64,000 bases of DNA from Streptomyces sp. 1-11 (GCF_007176755.1 NZ_BJTV01000010.1:62001-126000), one strand, 5' to 3'. Numbered from the stretch's first letter, positions 7,524-17,198 are shown. Made by a program: numbers and translations. The notes: generated from the letters alone by a model not told the origin.

Positions 7524-8969
7524 ATGGCCAAGCTCCGAGCGGGTGAAGGGATTCTCCGCCGCAAACCCATCGAGCACATCGAGGAGACCGAGGTCGGCGG
7601 GGGCGCGGGCGCCCGGCTGGAGCGGTCGCTCGGCCTGTGGCAGCTCACCGCGATCGGGGTGGGCGGCATCATCGGCGCCGGCATCTTCACGCTGGCCGGA
7701 ACGGTGGCCAACGAGACGGCCGGACCAGCGGTGCTGGTGTCGTTCCTCATCGCCGGTGTCGCCAGCGCCTGCGCCGCGCTGTCGTACGCGGAGTTCGCGG
7801 GGCTGATCCCGAAGGCGGGTTCGGCGTACACCTACGGTTACGCGGTGCTCGGCGAGTTCGCGGGCTGGTTCATCGGCTGGGACCTGCTGCTGGAGTACAC
7901 GGCGATCGTGGCGGTGGTCGCCATCGGCATCTCCGGCTACTTCAGCTTCCTGGTGGAGGAGATGGGCGCGAACCTGCCCGCCTGGATGCTGGGCGCCCCG
8001 GGCACGGGCCACGGGCACCGGGTGGACCTGTTCGCGGCCCTGCTGTGCCTGCTGATCGCCTGGCTGCTCAACCAGGGCATCCGCAGCGCCGCCCGGTTCG
8101 AGACGCTCGTGGTCGCGCTGAAGGTGCTGGTGGTGCTGCTGGTGATCGGGGTGGGCGTGTTCCACATCAGCACGGCGAACTACCACCCGTTCTTCCCGTT
8201 CGGCGTCAGCGGGGCGTTCACCGGCGCGGCAACCGTGTTCTTCGCGGTGTTCGGCTACGACGCCATGTCGACCGCCGCCGAGGAGTCGAAGGACGCGCAG
8301 CGGCACATGCCGAAGGCGATCATCTACTCGCTGGCGATCTCGATGGTGCTGTACGTGGCGGCCTGCCTGGTGCTCACAGGCATGCAGAACTACAAGGACA
8401 TCGACCCCGAGAGCGGCTTCTCCACGGCGTTCAAGTCGGTCGGGCTGAGCGGGCTGGCCGACGTGATCGCGGTGGGCGCGATCATCGGCATCCTCACCGT
8501 GATGTTCACGTTCATGCTGGGCGTGACCCGGGTGTGGTTCTCCATGTCCCGGGACGGGCTGCTGCCCCGGTGGTTCGCCAAGACGCACCCGACCCGGCAC
8601 GTGCCGACCCGGGTGACCTGGATCGTCGGAGCGGCGTCGGCGGTCATCGCCGGGTTCATCCCGATCGGCGAGGCGGCCGAGCTGACCAACATCGGCATCC
8701 TGCTGGCGTTCGTCGTGGTGTGCACGGCGGTGATCGTGCTGCGCTACCGGCAGCCGGACCTGCCGCGCACCTTCCGCACGCCGTGGATGCCGTTCCTGCC
8801 GGCGCTCGGGGTCCTCTTCTCCATCTGGCTGATCACGTTCCTGCAGTGGCAGACCTGGGTGCGGTTCGCGGTGTGGTTCGTGGTCGGCTGCGTGATCTAC
8901 TTCGGCTACTCCTACCGGCGCTCGGTGCTCGCCGGGCGCGGGCCGGCCGAGCGCGGCCCGACGGGCTGA
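7524..8969 (+). CDS. APC-family amino acid permease (cationic amino acid transporter type)
   Basis: 481 aa integral membrane protein with about 12 hydrophobic spans. The signature GVGGIIGAGIFTLAG occurs in the first span, as in APC transporters of the CAT/YfnA type that carry amino acids with protons. FFAVFGYDAMSTAAEE, the conserved segment of the sixth span, is also present. The ATG at 7524 was preferred over one at 7479 because it lies behind a GAAGAGG stretch and gives the usual short polar N-terminus with IEHIEET. The stop at 8969 directly abuts the stop of the convergent gene. The substrate is not deducible from sequence. Confidence 0.88.
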   Translation: MAKLRAGEGILRRKPIEHIEETEVGGGAGARLERSLGLWQLTAIGVGGIIGAGIFTLAGTVANETAGPAVLVSFLIAGVASACAALSYAEFAGLIPKAGSAYTYGYAVLGEFAGWFIGWDLLLEYTAIVAVVAIGISGYFSFLVEEMGANLPAWMLGAPGTGHGHRVDLFAALLCLLIAWLLNQGIRSAARFETLVVALKVLVVLLVIGVGVFHISTANYHPFFPFGVSGAFTGAATVFFAVFGYDAMSTAAEESKDAQRHMPKAIIYSLAISMVLYVAACLVLTGMQNYKDIDPESGFSTAFKSVGLSGLADVIAVGAIIGILTVMFTFMLGVTRVWFSMSRDGLLPRWFAKTHPTRHVPTRVTWIVGAASAVIAGFIPIGEAAELTNIGILLAFVVVCTAVIVLRYRQPDLPRTFRTPWMPFLPALGVLFSIWLITFLQWQTWVRFAVWFVVGCVIYFGYSYRRSVLAGRGPAERGPTG

Positions 8970-10109
8970 TCAGTTCCCCATGACCAACCCGTCCCCGGCC
9001 GCCCCGCGGCTGAGGACCACATCCCGGATGCGGTCGCGCACCCCCTCCAGCTCGGCGCCGCCGGCGATCGCCCGGCCGAGGTCGATCACCCGCCCGGAGT
9101 CGACGTCGTACATCTGCGGGACGAACTCGGCCTTGGTGACCCGCCAGCGGCCGCCGGGGGCGGCGGGCGGGGCGAAGGTGAACCGGGCGAGGGTGGACTC
9201 GTTGCCGCGCGAGTCCCGCACGCCCCTGTCGTTGAACATCTCGCCGGCGATCTGGTCGCCGAGGCCGTAGACCACCCAGGTGCCGTTGATCTTCTCGTAG
9301 GCCTGCGGGACGTGGGCGTGGGTGCCGAGGATCAGGTCGATGTCCGGGCGGCCGTTGGTCGTCGAGGCCGTCAGGGCCCTCGCCAGCCCGAGCTGGAGCC
9401 CGTCGGGGGCGTCCTGCCACTCGGTGCCCCAGTGTGCGGAGACCACGACCAGGTCGGCGCCGGCCAGCCGGGCGGCGCGGGCGTCGGAGACGATCCGGTC
9501 GGCGTCGAGCGGGTTGAGGGCCCAGGGCTGCCCGTCGGGGAGCGGCCGGCCGTCGGTGCCGTAGGCGTACGACAGGTGCGCGATCCTGGCCAGTCCCGCC
9601 CGGTACAGGACGACCGAGCGGGACTCGGCCTCGGTGCGGGCGGTGCCGGTGTGCCGCAGGCCGGCCCGGTCCAGGGTGTCCAGGGTGCGCAGGATGCCGG
9701 GGGCGCCGTCGTCGAGGGCGTGCTCGGAGGCGGTGGCGCAGCCGTCGTAGCCGGTCGCGGCGAGGCCGGCGGCGAGCTGCGGCGGCGAGCCGGCCGCGGG
9801 GTCCGCGCCGTCGCCGGTGACGGTCTCCAGGTGGCACAGCGCCAGGTCGGCCCCGTGGACGAGGGGTTCCACGCCGGAGAGCATCGGGCGGTAGTCGTGG
9901 CCGCGGCCTCCGGCGTCGTAGCCCGCCCGTTCGGCGACCGAGCGGTCCGGGAGCACGCCACCGGAGGCGACGAGGGTGACCGCGCGGGCGGCGGGCGGCG
10001 CCGGGAGGCCCGCCGCGACGGGCTCGCGCCGCTCCTGGTTCAGGCAGGCGGCCCCGGCGGCGAGCAGGGCGGTCAGCGCCAGCGCCACCTGATGCCTGCG
10101 TGCGATCAT
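8970..10109 (-). CDS. CapA family protein (metallophosphatase fold)
   Basis: 379 aa exported protein. An N-terminal hydrophobic segment (VALALTALLAAGAACL) is followed by a CapA/PgsA-like domain with conserved segments CHLETV, GYDGCATASEHALD, VVVSAHWGTEW, LGTHAHVPQAYE and WVVYGLGDQ. CapA proteins take part in poly-gamma-glutamate capsule assembly in Bacillus, but isolated actinobacterial members are of unknown function. The cysteine after GAA is a poor lipobox, so lipid attachment is uncertain. It is divergent from the sigma factor gene with about 240 bp between them, and no capsule synthetase genes are nearby. Confidence 0.85.
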   Translation of the reverse strand: MIARRHQVALALTALLAAGAACLNQERREPVAAGLPAPPAARAVTLVASGGVLPDRSVAERAGYDAGGRGHDYRPMLSGVEPLVHGADLALCHLETVTGDGADPAAGSPPQLAAGLAATGYDGCATASEHALDDGAPGILRTLDTLDRAGLRHTGTARTEAESRSVVLYRAGLARIAHLSYAYGTDGRPLPDGQPWALNPLDADRIVSDARAARLAGADLVVVSAHWGTEWQDAPDGLQLGLARALTASTTNGRPDIDLILGTHAHVPQAYEKINGTWVVYGLGDQIAGEMFNDRGVRDSRGNESTLARFTFAPPAAPGGRWRVTKAEFVPQMYDVDSGRVIDLGRAIAGGAELEGVRDRIRDVVLSRGAAGDGLVMGN

Positions 10110-10351
10110 CGGTTCACCCCAGCATCGTCGTCACTGCGGACTTCTCGTTCACCGGCAAAGCCGTGACGGGCATATGGGTATGAATCCCGCGCCCGGCGCA
10201 AACGGACGGGCGCCCGGAATTAGCCCATCCGGTGCCGCCCGCGCCGGTGCGCGCACGCTCGCGCGACCGCTCACCGACGCGATCGGACCGTCCGTCGCAC
10301 AGCGGCGCGCGCCCCCTGTCCCCCGGCGACGCCCTGCGCTGCCATACGGCC

Positions 10352-10900
10352 ATGACGGCCGGAACCTCACTTCCCCACGGGACGACGACCGCCGAGCACG
10401 AGCTCGCCGCACTCCAGCGCGAGCACGGCGGCCCCCTCTTCGCGCTGCTGCTGCGGCTGAGCGACGGAGACCGGCAGCGTGCCGAGGACCTCGTGCAGGA
10501 GACCCTGGTACGCGCCTGGCAGCATCCGGAGGCCCTGCACGCGGCCGACTTCGACTCGGTACGGCCCTGGCTGCTGACCGTCGCCCGCAGGCTCGCGATC
10601 GACGCGCGGCGGGCCCGGCAGGCGCGGCCGCCGGAGGTCGGCGACGAGGTGCCGGAGAACGCGCGGGTGACCGCCGACCACGCCGAACGGGCCACCGCGG
10701 CGCTCGACGTCCGGGAGGCTGTGAAGACACTCACGCCGGAACACCGTGACGTACTGGTACTCGTGTACTTCCGCGGGGCCAGCGTGGCGGAGGCCGCGCG
10801 GATCCTCGGCATTCCACCCGGTACCGTGAAATCCCGCGCGTACTACGCGCTGCGCGCCCTGCGCCGGGTCCTTCCGGGTTATGCGGCCGACCTGCGGTGA
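10352..10900 (+). CDS. ECF-type RNA polymerase sigma factor
   Basis: 182 aa, the size of group 4 sigma factors, with only two conserved regions. Region 2 includes DRQRAEDLVQETLVRAWQHP; region 4 includes LTPEHRDVLVLVYFRGASVAEAARILGIPPGTVKSRAYYAL, with a clear helix-turn-helix. It directs RNA polymerase to a small regulon and is normally held by a cognate anti-sigma factor. The ATG at 10352 matches the usual start; the open frame upstream is arginine-rich and not coding. A zinc-finger anti-sigma gene lies 870 bp downstream on the same strand, beyond one unknown gene, and is the likely partner. Confidence 0.9.
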   Translation: MTAGTSLPHGTTTAEHELAALQREHGGPLFALLLRLSDGDRQRAEDLVQETLVRAWQHPEALHAADFDSVRPWLLTVARRLAIDARRARQARPPEVGDEVPENARVTADHAERATAALDVREAVKTLTPEHRDVLVLVYFRGASVAEAARILGIPPGTVKSRAYYALRALRRVLPGYAADLR

Positions 10901-11052
10901 AACCGGCTGCCGGGTCAAGCCTCGGTAAAGCGCCTTGCTGAGAACCCCGTTCGGGCCATGAGCTGTCCTCATCCGCGTTTCCGGAGGGGGCCGGGCCCTG
11001 GCGGGTCCGGGGGTTCGGGCGACGCGCACGCACCGGAGGAAGGCAGGAAGGG

Positions 11053-11577
11053 ATGCGGCACCGAGGTCATGAGAGCACCGACGGCGGCGACGGCACCGGC
11101 GGTGGTGAACTGGCCGTCCCGATGGCCTGGTTGTACGCCGAGTACATCGCCGACGAGCTGCTGCGCACCGGCGATCTGATGCCGCCGACGTCCTTCGAGT
11201 TCCGGGCCGGGCGGGACGCCCTGGCGCTGACCGTCTTCCTCTCCGACACCGACGGCGAGCTCTCCGGCATCCGGGTGATCTCCCAGCTGGAGAACTGGCT
11301 GTCGCTGACGGCGTACGACCAGCCGTGGCAGGAGTGGGTGGGCCGGCGGATGGCCGAGCTGGCCGCCGGGGAGTCCGCGGCCGCCGCGCCCTCGCCGGAC
11401 CTGGCGCTCGCCGCCGAGGCCTGGCGCTGGCTGGAGGAGACCGAGCTGCTCGCGCCCGATCTGGACGCGGTGCCGGGCGGCGGCGCGGTGTCCGGCGAGG
11501 ACGACGGACCGAAGGTGTGGACCCCCGCCTGGCGGCTCGGACTGCCCCTCGGCCATCTCGCCATCCACCTGTTCTGA
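11053..11577 (+). CDS. Unknown protein between sigma and anti-sigma genes
   Basis: 174 aa soluble protein of no family I recognise. It has a short polar N-terminus (ESTDGGDGTGGGEL), then a predicted helix AWLYAEYIADELL, a strand-rich part (SFEFRAGRDALALTVFLSD), and helices around WQEWVGRRMAEL and LALAAEAWRWLEE. The C-terminus is PLGHLAIHLF. It is acidic and has no signal peptide or membrane span. GGAGGAAGGCAGGAAGGG precedes the ATG. It lies between the ECF sigma gene and the anti-sigma gene on the same strand, so a role in that regulatory circuit is possible but unproven. Confidence 0.75.
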   Translation: MRHRGHESTDGGDGTGGGELAVPMAWLYAEYIADELLRTGDLMPPTSFEFRAGRDALALTVFLSDTDGELSGIRVISQLENWLSLTAYDQPWQEWVGRRMAELAAGESAAAAPSPDLALAAEAWRWLEETELLAPDLDAVPGGGAVSGEDDGPKVWTPAWRLGLPLGHLAIHLF

Positions 11578-11772
11578 GGGCCCCGGCCGACGCCCTGACC
11601 TCCGCTTCGGCCGGCTTCGAGGTTTTCCGGAAATCACACCAATCCGTGGGGCGCGCCGCTACGAATCTCTTGGTCACGATTCGGTGCGCGCCTTGAGTGA
11701 TTCGGTTGTCCGCTGCGTACGGGTGGGAGCAAGGAGTAACCCCACCCGCACCCATCGGCACGAGGATTCGGC

Positions 11773-12426
11773 ATGAGGTCCCTGGAACGGCATCGCGACG
11801 TCGGCGCGTACGCGCTCGGCGTGCTGGACGAGGCGGAGGCCTTCCGCTTCGAGGACCACCTCATGGAGTGCCCCCGGTGCGCGGCACAGGTGACCGAATT
11901 CGGCCCCGCGGCACGGCAGTTGATGCTGTACCGCCGGGCCACGCCGCGCTTCGTGCAGCCCGTGGCGCAGCCCGGCCCCCGGCTGCTGGAGCGGCTGCTG
12001 GGCGAACTGGCGCTCCGGCACCGCGCCCGGCGCCGCCGCATCCTGTACGGCCTGGCGGCCTCGGTGGTGCTGGCGGTGGCCGGACCGGGGGTCGTGCTGC
12101 ACACCGCGCACGGCGCTCCGGCCGCCCGGGTGACCGCGGCGACCGACCCGGGCACCGGGGTGTGGGCTCAGGTGACCACGGAGGACGGGGACCTGGGCAG
12201 CCGGATGCGGCTGGACGTGAAGGACGGCTCGGGGCCGCACTCCTGCCGGCTCGTGGTCGTCGGCCGCGACGGCTCGGAGCAGACGGTCTCCGGCTGGACG
12301 GTGGGCGCCGACGACAGCGGGACGACCACGACCATGGCCGGCTCCTCGATGCGTCCGGACCAGATCGCCCGCTACGACGTGCGCACCGCGGACGGCCAGC
12401 CGCTGGTGTCGCTCACCCCCCGGTAG
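11773..12426 (+). CDS. Zinc-finger membrane anti-sigma factor
   Basis: 217 aa. The N-terminus carries the anti-sigma zinc motif: HRDVGAYALGVLDEAEAFRFEDHLMECPRC contains H-x3-C-x2-C (HLMECPRC). One membrane span (LYGLAASVVLAVAGPGVVL) lies at about residues 94-112. The extracytoplasmic domain contains SGPHSCRLVVVGRDG and is of the type seen in RskA-like proteins. Such proteins bind their ECF sigma factor in the cytoplasm and release it on an envelope signal, often by proteolysis. The partner is most likely the sigma factor at 10352-10900. Confidence 0.88.
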   Translation: MRSLERHRDVGAYALGVLDEAEAFRFEDHLMECPRCAAQVTEFGPAARQLMLYRRATPRFVQPVAQPGPRLLERLLGELALRHRARRRRILYGLAASVVLAVAGPGVVLHTAHGAPAARVTAATDPGTGVWAQVTTEDGDLGSRMRLDVKDGSGPHSCRLVVVGRDGSEQTVSGWTVGADDSGTTTTMAGSSMRPDQIARYDVRTADGQPLVSLTPR

Positions 12427-12510
12427 GCGCGGCGCCCCGGGTGCCGGGGCCGCCGGACGCACGCCGACGGCGACGGCCGCGCGTGCCGTTCCACCGGACG
12501 GCCCGGTCGT

Positions 12511-12591
12511 ATCGGGCGGTCCGGGTGGGCCGGGCAGGTCGGGCGATCCGGGTGAGCCGGGCGTGCCGGGCAGGCCGGGCAGGCCGGGCGT
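12511..12591. repeat. 9-bp tandem repeats
   Basis: Nine consecutive units of about GCCGGGCAG (variants GTCGGGCGA, TCCGGGTGA, GCCGGGCGT) fill the space just downstream of the glycosylase stop codon, between two convergent genes. Three units near the end are almost identical. I see no gene or clear hairpin in them. Confidence 0.8.
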
Positions 12592-12594
12592 GTC

Positions 12595-13458
12595 TCATTT
12601 CAGCAGCCGGGAGAGCCTGCGGTCGGCCAGCGGCTTGCCGCCCGTCTGGCAGGTCGGGCAGTACTGGAGCGATGAGTCGCTGAAGGACACCTCGCGGATG
12701 GTGTCGCCGCAGACCGGGCAGGGCTCGCCGGTGCGGCCGTGCACCCGCAGACCGCTCTTCTTCTCCGCCTTCAGCCGTCCGGCGGCCAGGCCGCGCGAGC
12801 GCTCGACCGCCTCGGTGAGGGTGCCGCGCAGGGCCTCGTGGAGCCGCTGGATCTCCTGCGGGGTCAGGGACGCGGCGAGCTTGAACGGGGACATCTTCGC
12901 GGCGTGCAGGATCTCGTCGCTGTAGGCGTTGCCCACGCCCGCGATCAGGGACTGGTCGCGCAGCGCGCCCTTGAGCTGCCGTCTCTCGTCCTTCAGCAGG
13001 GCGGCGAGCCGGCCGGCGTCGAAGTCCGGGGCGAGCGGGTCGGGGCCGAGCCGGGCGAGGCCCGGGACCTCCTCCGGATCGTGCACGACGTACACCGCGA
13101 GGCGTTTCTGGGTGCCGGCCTCGGTGAGGTCGAAGCCCTCGCCCGTCTCCAGCGCGACGCGCAGCGCGAGCGGGCCCTTGCCCGGCCGGGGCGGGCCGTC
13201 GGGCAGCCGGTCCCGCCACTGCAGCCAGCCGGCGCGGGCCAGGTGGGTCACCAGGTGCAGTCCGTCGCCCGTGGCCAGACCGAGGAACTTGCCGTACCGC
13301 CGCACGGCCGTGACCTCGCTGTCCTCGATCGCGGTGACCGGGGGGTCGTACGTCTTCAGGACGCTGACGGCGACCGGGAGCACCCGCACCACGCGGCGGC
13401 CGACCAGGTGCTCGGTGAGGAAGTCCTTCAGCGCTTCTACCTCGGGCAGTTCCGGCAT
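12595..13458 (-). CDS. Fpg/Nei family DNA glycosylase
   Basis: 287 aa base-excision repair enzyme that removes oxidised bases and cuts the abasic strand. The mature N-terminus after Met would be PELPEVE, giving the catalytic Pro and Glu typical of the family. The H2TH region includes QSLIAGVGNAYSDEILH. A C-terminal zinc finger is present as CPVC and CPTC pairs. The ATG at 13458 was chosen because the family needs Pro at position 2; the longer frame upstream would bury it. Whether the substrate preference is Fpg-like (8-oxoG) or Nei-like (oxidised pyrimidines) cannot be decided here. Confidence 0.93.
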   Translation of the reverse strand: MPELPEVEALKDFLTEHLVGRRVVRVLPVAVSVLKTYDPPVTAIEDSEVTAVRRYGKFLGLATGDGLHLVTHLARAGWLQWRDRLPDGPPRPGKGPLALRVALETGEGFDLTEAGTQKRLAVYVVHDPEEVPGLARLGPDPLAPDFDAGRLAALLKDERRQLKGALRDQSLIAGVGNAYSDEILHAAKMSPFKLAASLTPQEIQRLHEALRGTLTEAVERSRGLAAGRLKAEKKSGLRVHGRTGEPCPVCGDTIREVSFSDSSLQYCPTCQTGGKPLADRRLSRLLK

Positions 13459-13498
13459 GGTTCCAGGGTGCCATCCGGCGCCCGCGGCGCCACGCAGG

Positions 13499-15598
13499 TC
13501 AGACGGCCGCCCGCCGCGGCACCCGGAACTCGCTCCACACGGCCTTGCCGCCGCCACGCGCCTCCACGCCCCACACGTCGGCGAGCCGCTCCACCAGGAG
13601 CAGCCCGCGGCCGGAGACGCCGTCCTCCCCCGCGTCGCGGCGGCGCGGCAGGGCGCTGGAGGAGTCCTCCACCTCGACCCGCAGCCGCCGGTCGCTGCCC
13701 TCCAGGGCCCGCAGGGTGACGATCGCGGCGCCCTCGGTGTGCATGAGGGCGTTGGTGATCAGTTCGTCGGCGACCAGCTCGATGTCGTCGGCCCGCTCCC
13801 GTGCGCCCCAGCCCCGGACGGCGGCGCGGATCAGGTGCCGGGCCTGCCTGAGCGCCTCGGGGTCGCCGGGCGCCACGTGCTGCTGGAACCGGCCGCCGGC
13901 CCGCGCCGCCTCCGGGGCGCGGCGGCGCAGCAGGAGCAGAGCCACGTCGTCGTCGCCGCCGCGCGCCTCGGCCGCCGCTATCAGCCGGTTGGCGAGCGCG
14001 CGCACGTCCTCTGGGCCCTCGGCGATCAGGGCGGTCAGGGCGCGCACGCCGTCGTCGAGATCGGTGCCGGGCTGCTCGACGAGCCCGTCGGTGCACAGCA
14101 GCAGGGTGTCGCACGGGTCGAGTTCGAGGGTGCAGACGGGATACTCGAGCCGGCCGAACTCGGCGGACAGCCCGAGCGGCAGGCCGCCCTCCACCGGGAC
14201 GCGGCGGCAGGTGCCGTCGGCGTAGCGGACCAGCGGGTCGATGTGCCCGGCGCGGACCACCTGGACGACCCCGGTGGCCAGGTCGGCCTCGGCGTACAGG
14301 CAGGTGGCGAAGCGGTCGGTGTCGAGGTCGCGCAGGAAGACGGAGGCGCGGGCCATGACGGTCGCCGGGGTGTGGCCCTCGGCGGCGTAGGCGCGCAGCA
14401 CGATCCGGAGCTGGCCCATCACGGCGGCCGCGTGGGTGTCGTGGCCCTGGACGTCGCCGATCACCGCGCCGACCCGGCCCCCGGGCAGCGGGATCAGGTC
14501 GTACCAGTCGCCCCCGATGTCCCGGCCGAGGGTGCCGCCGACGGCCGCGGCACGGTAGCGGACGGCGACGTCGGCGCCGGGCACGCTGGGGATGGTGCGG
14601 GGCAGCATGGCCTGCTGCAGGCCCTGGGCGAGGTCCTTCTCCTGCTCGTAGAGCATGGCCCGCTGCAGGCTCTGCGCGATGCTGCTGCCGAGCGCGACGA
14701 GCACGTTGCGCTCCTCCGTGGAGAAGCCGCGCCGGTCGTCGTAGAGCAGGCCCATCGCGCCGATCGGGCGGGCCTGGGCGATCAGCGGCAGGTAGGCGGC
14801 GGAGGTGATCCGCAGGCCGGTGATGTGCGACCACAGCGCCGGGAAGCGCTCGGCGAACTCCTCCGGCGACTCGATGAAGCACGGGCTGAGGGTCCGCACC
14901 GCCTCGCTCATCGGGTAGGGCTCGTCCGTGCGGGTGACCCGGGTGCCGGGCACGAAGCTGCCCGCGGGGCCCTCCGCGACCAGCCGGATGCGGCCCGCCT
15001 CGACCAGCCCGAGGACCATGCTCCTGGAGCCGAGCAGGGTCAGGCCGTGGGTGTCCGTGACGACGTCGATGACGTCCTGGACGGTGCGGGCGTGGGCGAG
15101 CGCGGCGGTGGCGATCTGGACGACGTTGGTCTGGTCGCGGCGTGCGGCGTCCAGGGCTGCGGAGTCACGGCTGCCCGCGCTCTCGCTCTCCTCCAGTTCC
15201 TCGGTGGCGTCCCGGACGATCCCGATGATGCGGCGCGGGCGGCCGGTCTCGTCCCGCCGTATGAAGCCCTGGGTGTGGGTCCAGCGCAGGCTGCCGTCAC
15301 GGCGCCGGACGCGGAAGTACGCGCCGTAGTTCTCCCGCCCGTCCTTGATGGCCAGGGACACCAGCGTGTCCAGCCGGTGCGCCTCGGCGGGCGGCACCCG
15401 TACGGCGAGCGTCCCGGGGTTGCCGTCGTACTCGTCGGGGCGCATGTCGAAGACCTCGTGCGCCTGCGCGTCCATGCTGAACAGACCGGTGTCCAGGTCC
15501 CAGTCGAAGCTGCCCATGTTGTTGAGCGCCAGGACCGGGTCCGGGTGGGCGGGCCAGTCCTCCGGGAGAGACGGGGCGCTCGCTCCCCGATCAGCCAT
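13499..15598 (-). CDS. PAS-GAF-SpoIIE phosphatase with C-terminal anti-sigma-type kinase domain
   Basis: 699 aa multidomain regulator. Residues about 20-140 form a PAS domain (ALNNMGSFDWDLDTG through RIIGIVRDATEELEE). A GAF domain spans about 165-320. A PP2C-type SpoIIE phosphatase spans about 345-560, with metal-site segments GGDWYDLIPL, GDVQGHD and DTLLLCTDGLVE. Finally a GHKL ATPase spans about 575-695, with ADELITNALMHT and GRGLLLVERLADVWGV, like RsbW/SpoIIAB-type anti-sigma kinases. Such proteins set the phosphorylation state of anti-anti-sigma factors in response to signals. Streptomycetes encode dozens. Its partner is not in the window. It lies 40 bp upstream of the glycosylase gene on the same strand. 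Confidence 0.92.
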   Translation of the reverse strand: MADRGASAPSLPEDWPAHPDPVLALNNMGSFDWDLDTGLFSMDAQAHEVFDMRPDEYDGNPGTLAVRVPPAEAHRLDTLVSLAIKDGRENYGAYFRVRRRDGSLRWTHTQGFIRRDETGRPRRIIGIVRDATEELEESESAGSRDSAALDAARRDQTNVVQIATAALAHARTVQDVIDVVTDTHGLTLLGSRSMVLGLVEAGRIRLVAEGPAGSFVPGTRVTRTDEPYPMSEAVRTLSPCFIESPEEFAERFPALWSHITGLRITSAAYLPLIAQARPIGAMGLLYDDRRGFSTEERNVLVALGSSIAQSLQRAMLYEQEKDLAQGLQQAMLPRTIPSVPGADVAVRYRAAAVGGTLGRDIGGDWYDLIPLPGGRVGAVIGDVQGHDTHAAAVMGQLRIVLRAYAAEGHTPATVMARASVFLRDLDTDRFATCLYAEADLATGVVQVVRAGHIDPLVRYADGTCRRVPVEGGLPLGLSAEFGRLEYPVCTLELDPCDTLLLCTDGLVEQPGTDLDDGVRALTALIAEGPEDVRALANRLIAAAEARGGDDDVALLLLRRRAPEAARAGGRFQQHVAPGDPEALRQARHLIRAAVRGWGARERADDIELVADELITNALMHTEGAAIVTLRALEGSDRRLRVEVEDSSSALPRRRDAGEDGVSGRGLLLVERLADVWGVEARGGGKAVWSEFRVPRRAAV

Positions 15599-15763
15599 GC
15601 GCCCACCTTGCCAGCATTTGCCTGATTCTTCGAGTGGGCGTGCGCGGCCCGTCCCACCCGGCCGTGTTACGCAGGCGGACGCGTGCGGTACACGGTGTCA
15701 CGGGCCCTCCGCGCCACTGGGCACCCTCGTCGCGGTGGCCACGACCCAGGCAGGAGCGCAGTT

Positions 15764-17185
15764 GTGGACTGGTTCACCGCACCCGACTACTGGCTGAGCC
15801 GGCTGGTCCTCCAGCGGGCGCTCGCCGGGCTCTACCTGGTCGCGTTCCTGGTGGCCGCCCTGCAGTTCCGGGCCCTGCTGGGCGAGCGCGGCATGCTGCC
15901 GGTCCCCCGCTTCACCGCGCGGGTGCCCTTCCGGCGGGCGCCCAGCCTGTTCCACCTGCACTACTCCGACCGCTTCTTCGCGGCCGCCGCCTGGGCGGGG
16001 TGCGCGGTGTCGGCGGCGCTGCTCGCCGGGGCGGACTCGGCTCTGCCGCTGTGGGGCGGCATCCTGCTGTGGCTCGTGCCGTGGGCGCTGTACCTGTCGG
16101 TCGTCAACGTGGGGCAGACCTGGTACTCCTTCGGCTGGGAGTCGCTGCTGCTGGAGACCGGCTTCCTGGCGGCCTTCCTCGGCAACGACGAGATCGCGCC
16201 GCCCGTGGTCGTGCTGTTTTTGCTGCGCTGGATCCTGTTCCGGGTCGAGTTCGGGGCCGGGCTGATCAAGCTGCGGGGCGACGCGTGCTGGCGCAAGCTG
16301 ACCTGCCTGGACTACCACCACGAGACCCAGCCGATGCCCGGCCCGCTGAGCTGGTTCTTCCACCACCTGCCGAAGCCGCTGCACCGCGTGGAGGTGGCCG
16401 CCAACCACCTGACCCAGCTCGTGGTGCCGTTCCTGCTGTTCGCCCCGCAGCCGGTCGCCTCGGCCGCGGCCGCGCTGATGATCGTCACCCAGTTGTGGCT
16501 GGTGCTGTCCGGGAACTTCGCCTGGCTGAACTGGATCACCATCGTGCTGGCGCTGTCCGCGCTGCGGCTGCCGGCGACGGCGCCGTCCCTGCCGGCGGCC
16601 CCGCTCTGGTACGAGGTGCTGGTCCTGGCCGTCGCCGCGCTGCTGCTGTTCCTCAGCCACCGCCCGGTGCTGAACATGGTCTCCCGGCGCCAGGTCATGA
16701 ACCGGTCCTTCGACCCGCTGCACCTGGTGAACACCTACGGCGCCTTCGGCAGCGTCAGCCGGGTCCGGTACGAGGTGGTGATCGAGGGCACGCTGGACGA
16801 CGCGCCCCGGGAGGACTCGCGGTGGCTGGAGTACGAGTTCAAGGGCAAGCCGGGCGACCCGCGGCACTGGCCGCGCCCCTTCGCGCCCTACCACCTGCGC
16901 CTGGACTGGCTGATGTGGTTCGCCGCGCTGTCCCCGGGCTACGCCGGCGACTGGTTCGGCCGGCTGGTGGAGCGGCTGCTGGAGAACGACCGCGACACCC
17001 TGAGGCTGCTGCGCCGCTCGCCCTTCCCGCGGGACACCCCGCCCCGGTTCGTCCGGGCCCGTCTCTTCCGCTACCGCTACACCACGTGGCGGGAGCTGCG
17101 GGCGACCGGGGCCTGCTGGGAGCGGACGTTCGTACGCGAGTACCTGCCGCCGACCCGGCTCGCGGGGGCCGCGCGGCGGTCCTAG
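15764..17185 (+). CDS. Lipase maturation factor family membrane protein
   Basis: 473 aa, several membrane spans in the first 320 residues, then a soluble C-terminal part. The family is named from vertebrate LMF1, an ER protein needed for lipase folding; the bacterial role is not established. Conserved segments visible here: WYSFGWESLLLETGFLAAFL, RWILFRVEFGAGLIKLRGD, CLDYHHETQPMP, and in the C-terminal domain WLEYEFKGKPGD and DWLMWFAALSPGY. The GTG at 15764 follows AGGAG at a 7-base spacing, so I prefer it to the upstream start at 15683. Confidence 0.88.
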   Translation: MDWFTAPDYWLSRLVLQRALAGLYLVAFLVAALQFRALLGERGMLPVPRFTARVPFRRAPSLFHLHYSDRFFAAAAWAGCAVSAALLAGADSALPLWGGILLWLVPWALYLSVVNVGQTWYSFGWESLLLETGFLAAFLGNDEIAPPVVVLFLLRWILFRVEFGAGLIKLRGDACWRKLTCLDYHHETQPMPGPLSWFFHHLPKPLHRVEVAANHLTQLVVPFLLFAPQPVASAAAALMIVTQLWLVLSGNFAWLNWITIVLALSALRLPATAPSLPAAPLWYEVLVLAVAALLLFLSHRPVLNMVSRRQVMNRSFDPLHLVNTYGAFGSVSRVRYEVVIEGTLDDAPREDSRWLEYEFKGKPGDPRHWPRPFAPYHLRLDWLMWFAALSPGYAGDWFGRLVERLLENDRDTLRLLRRSPFPRDTPPRFVRARLFRYRYTTWRELRATGACWERTFVREYLPPTRLAGAARRS

Positions 17186-17198
17186 CGCGGTGACCGGC

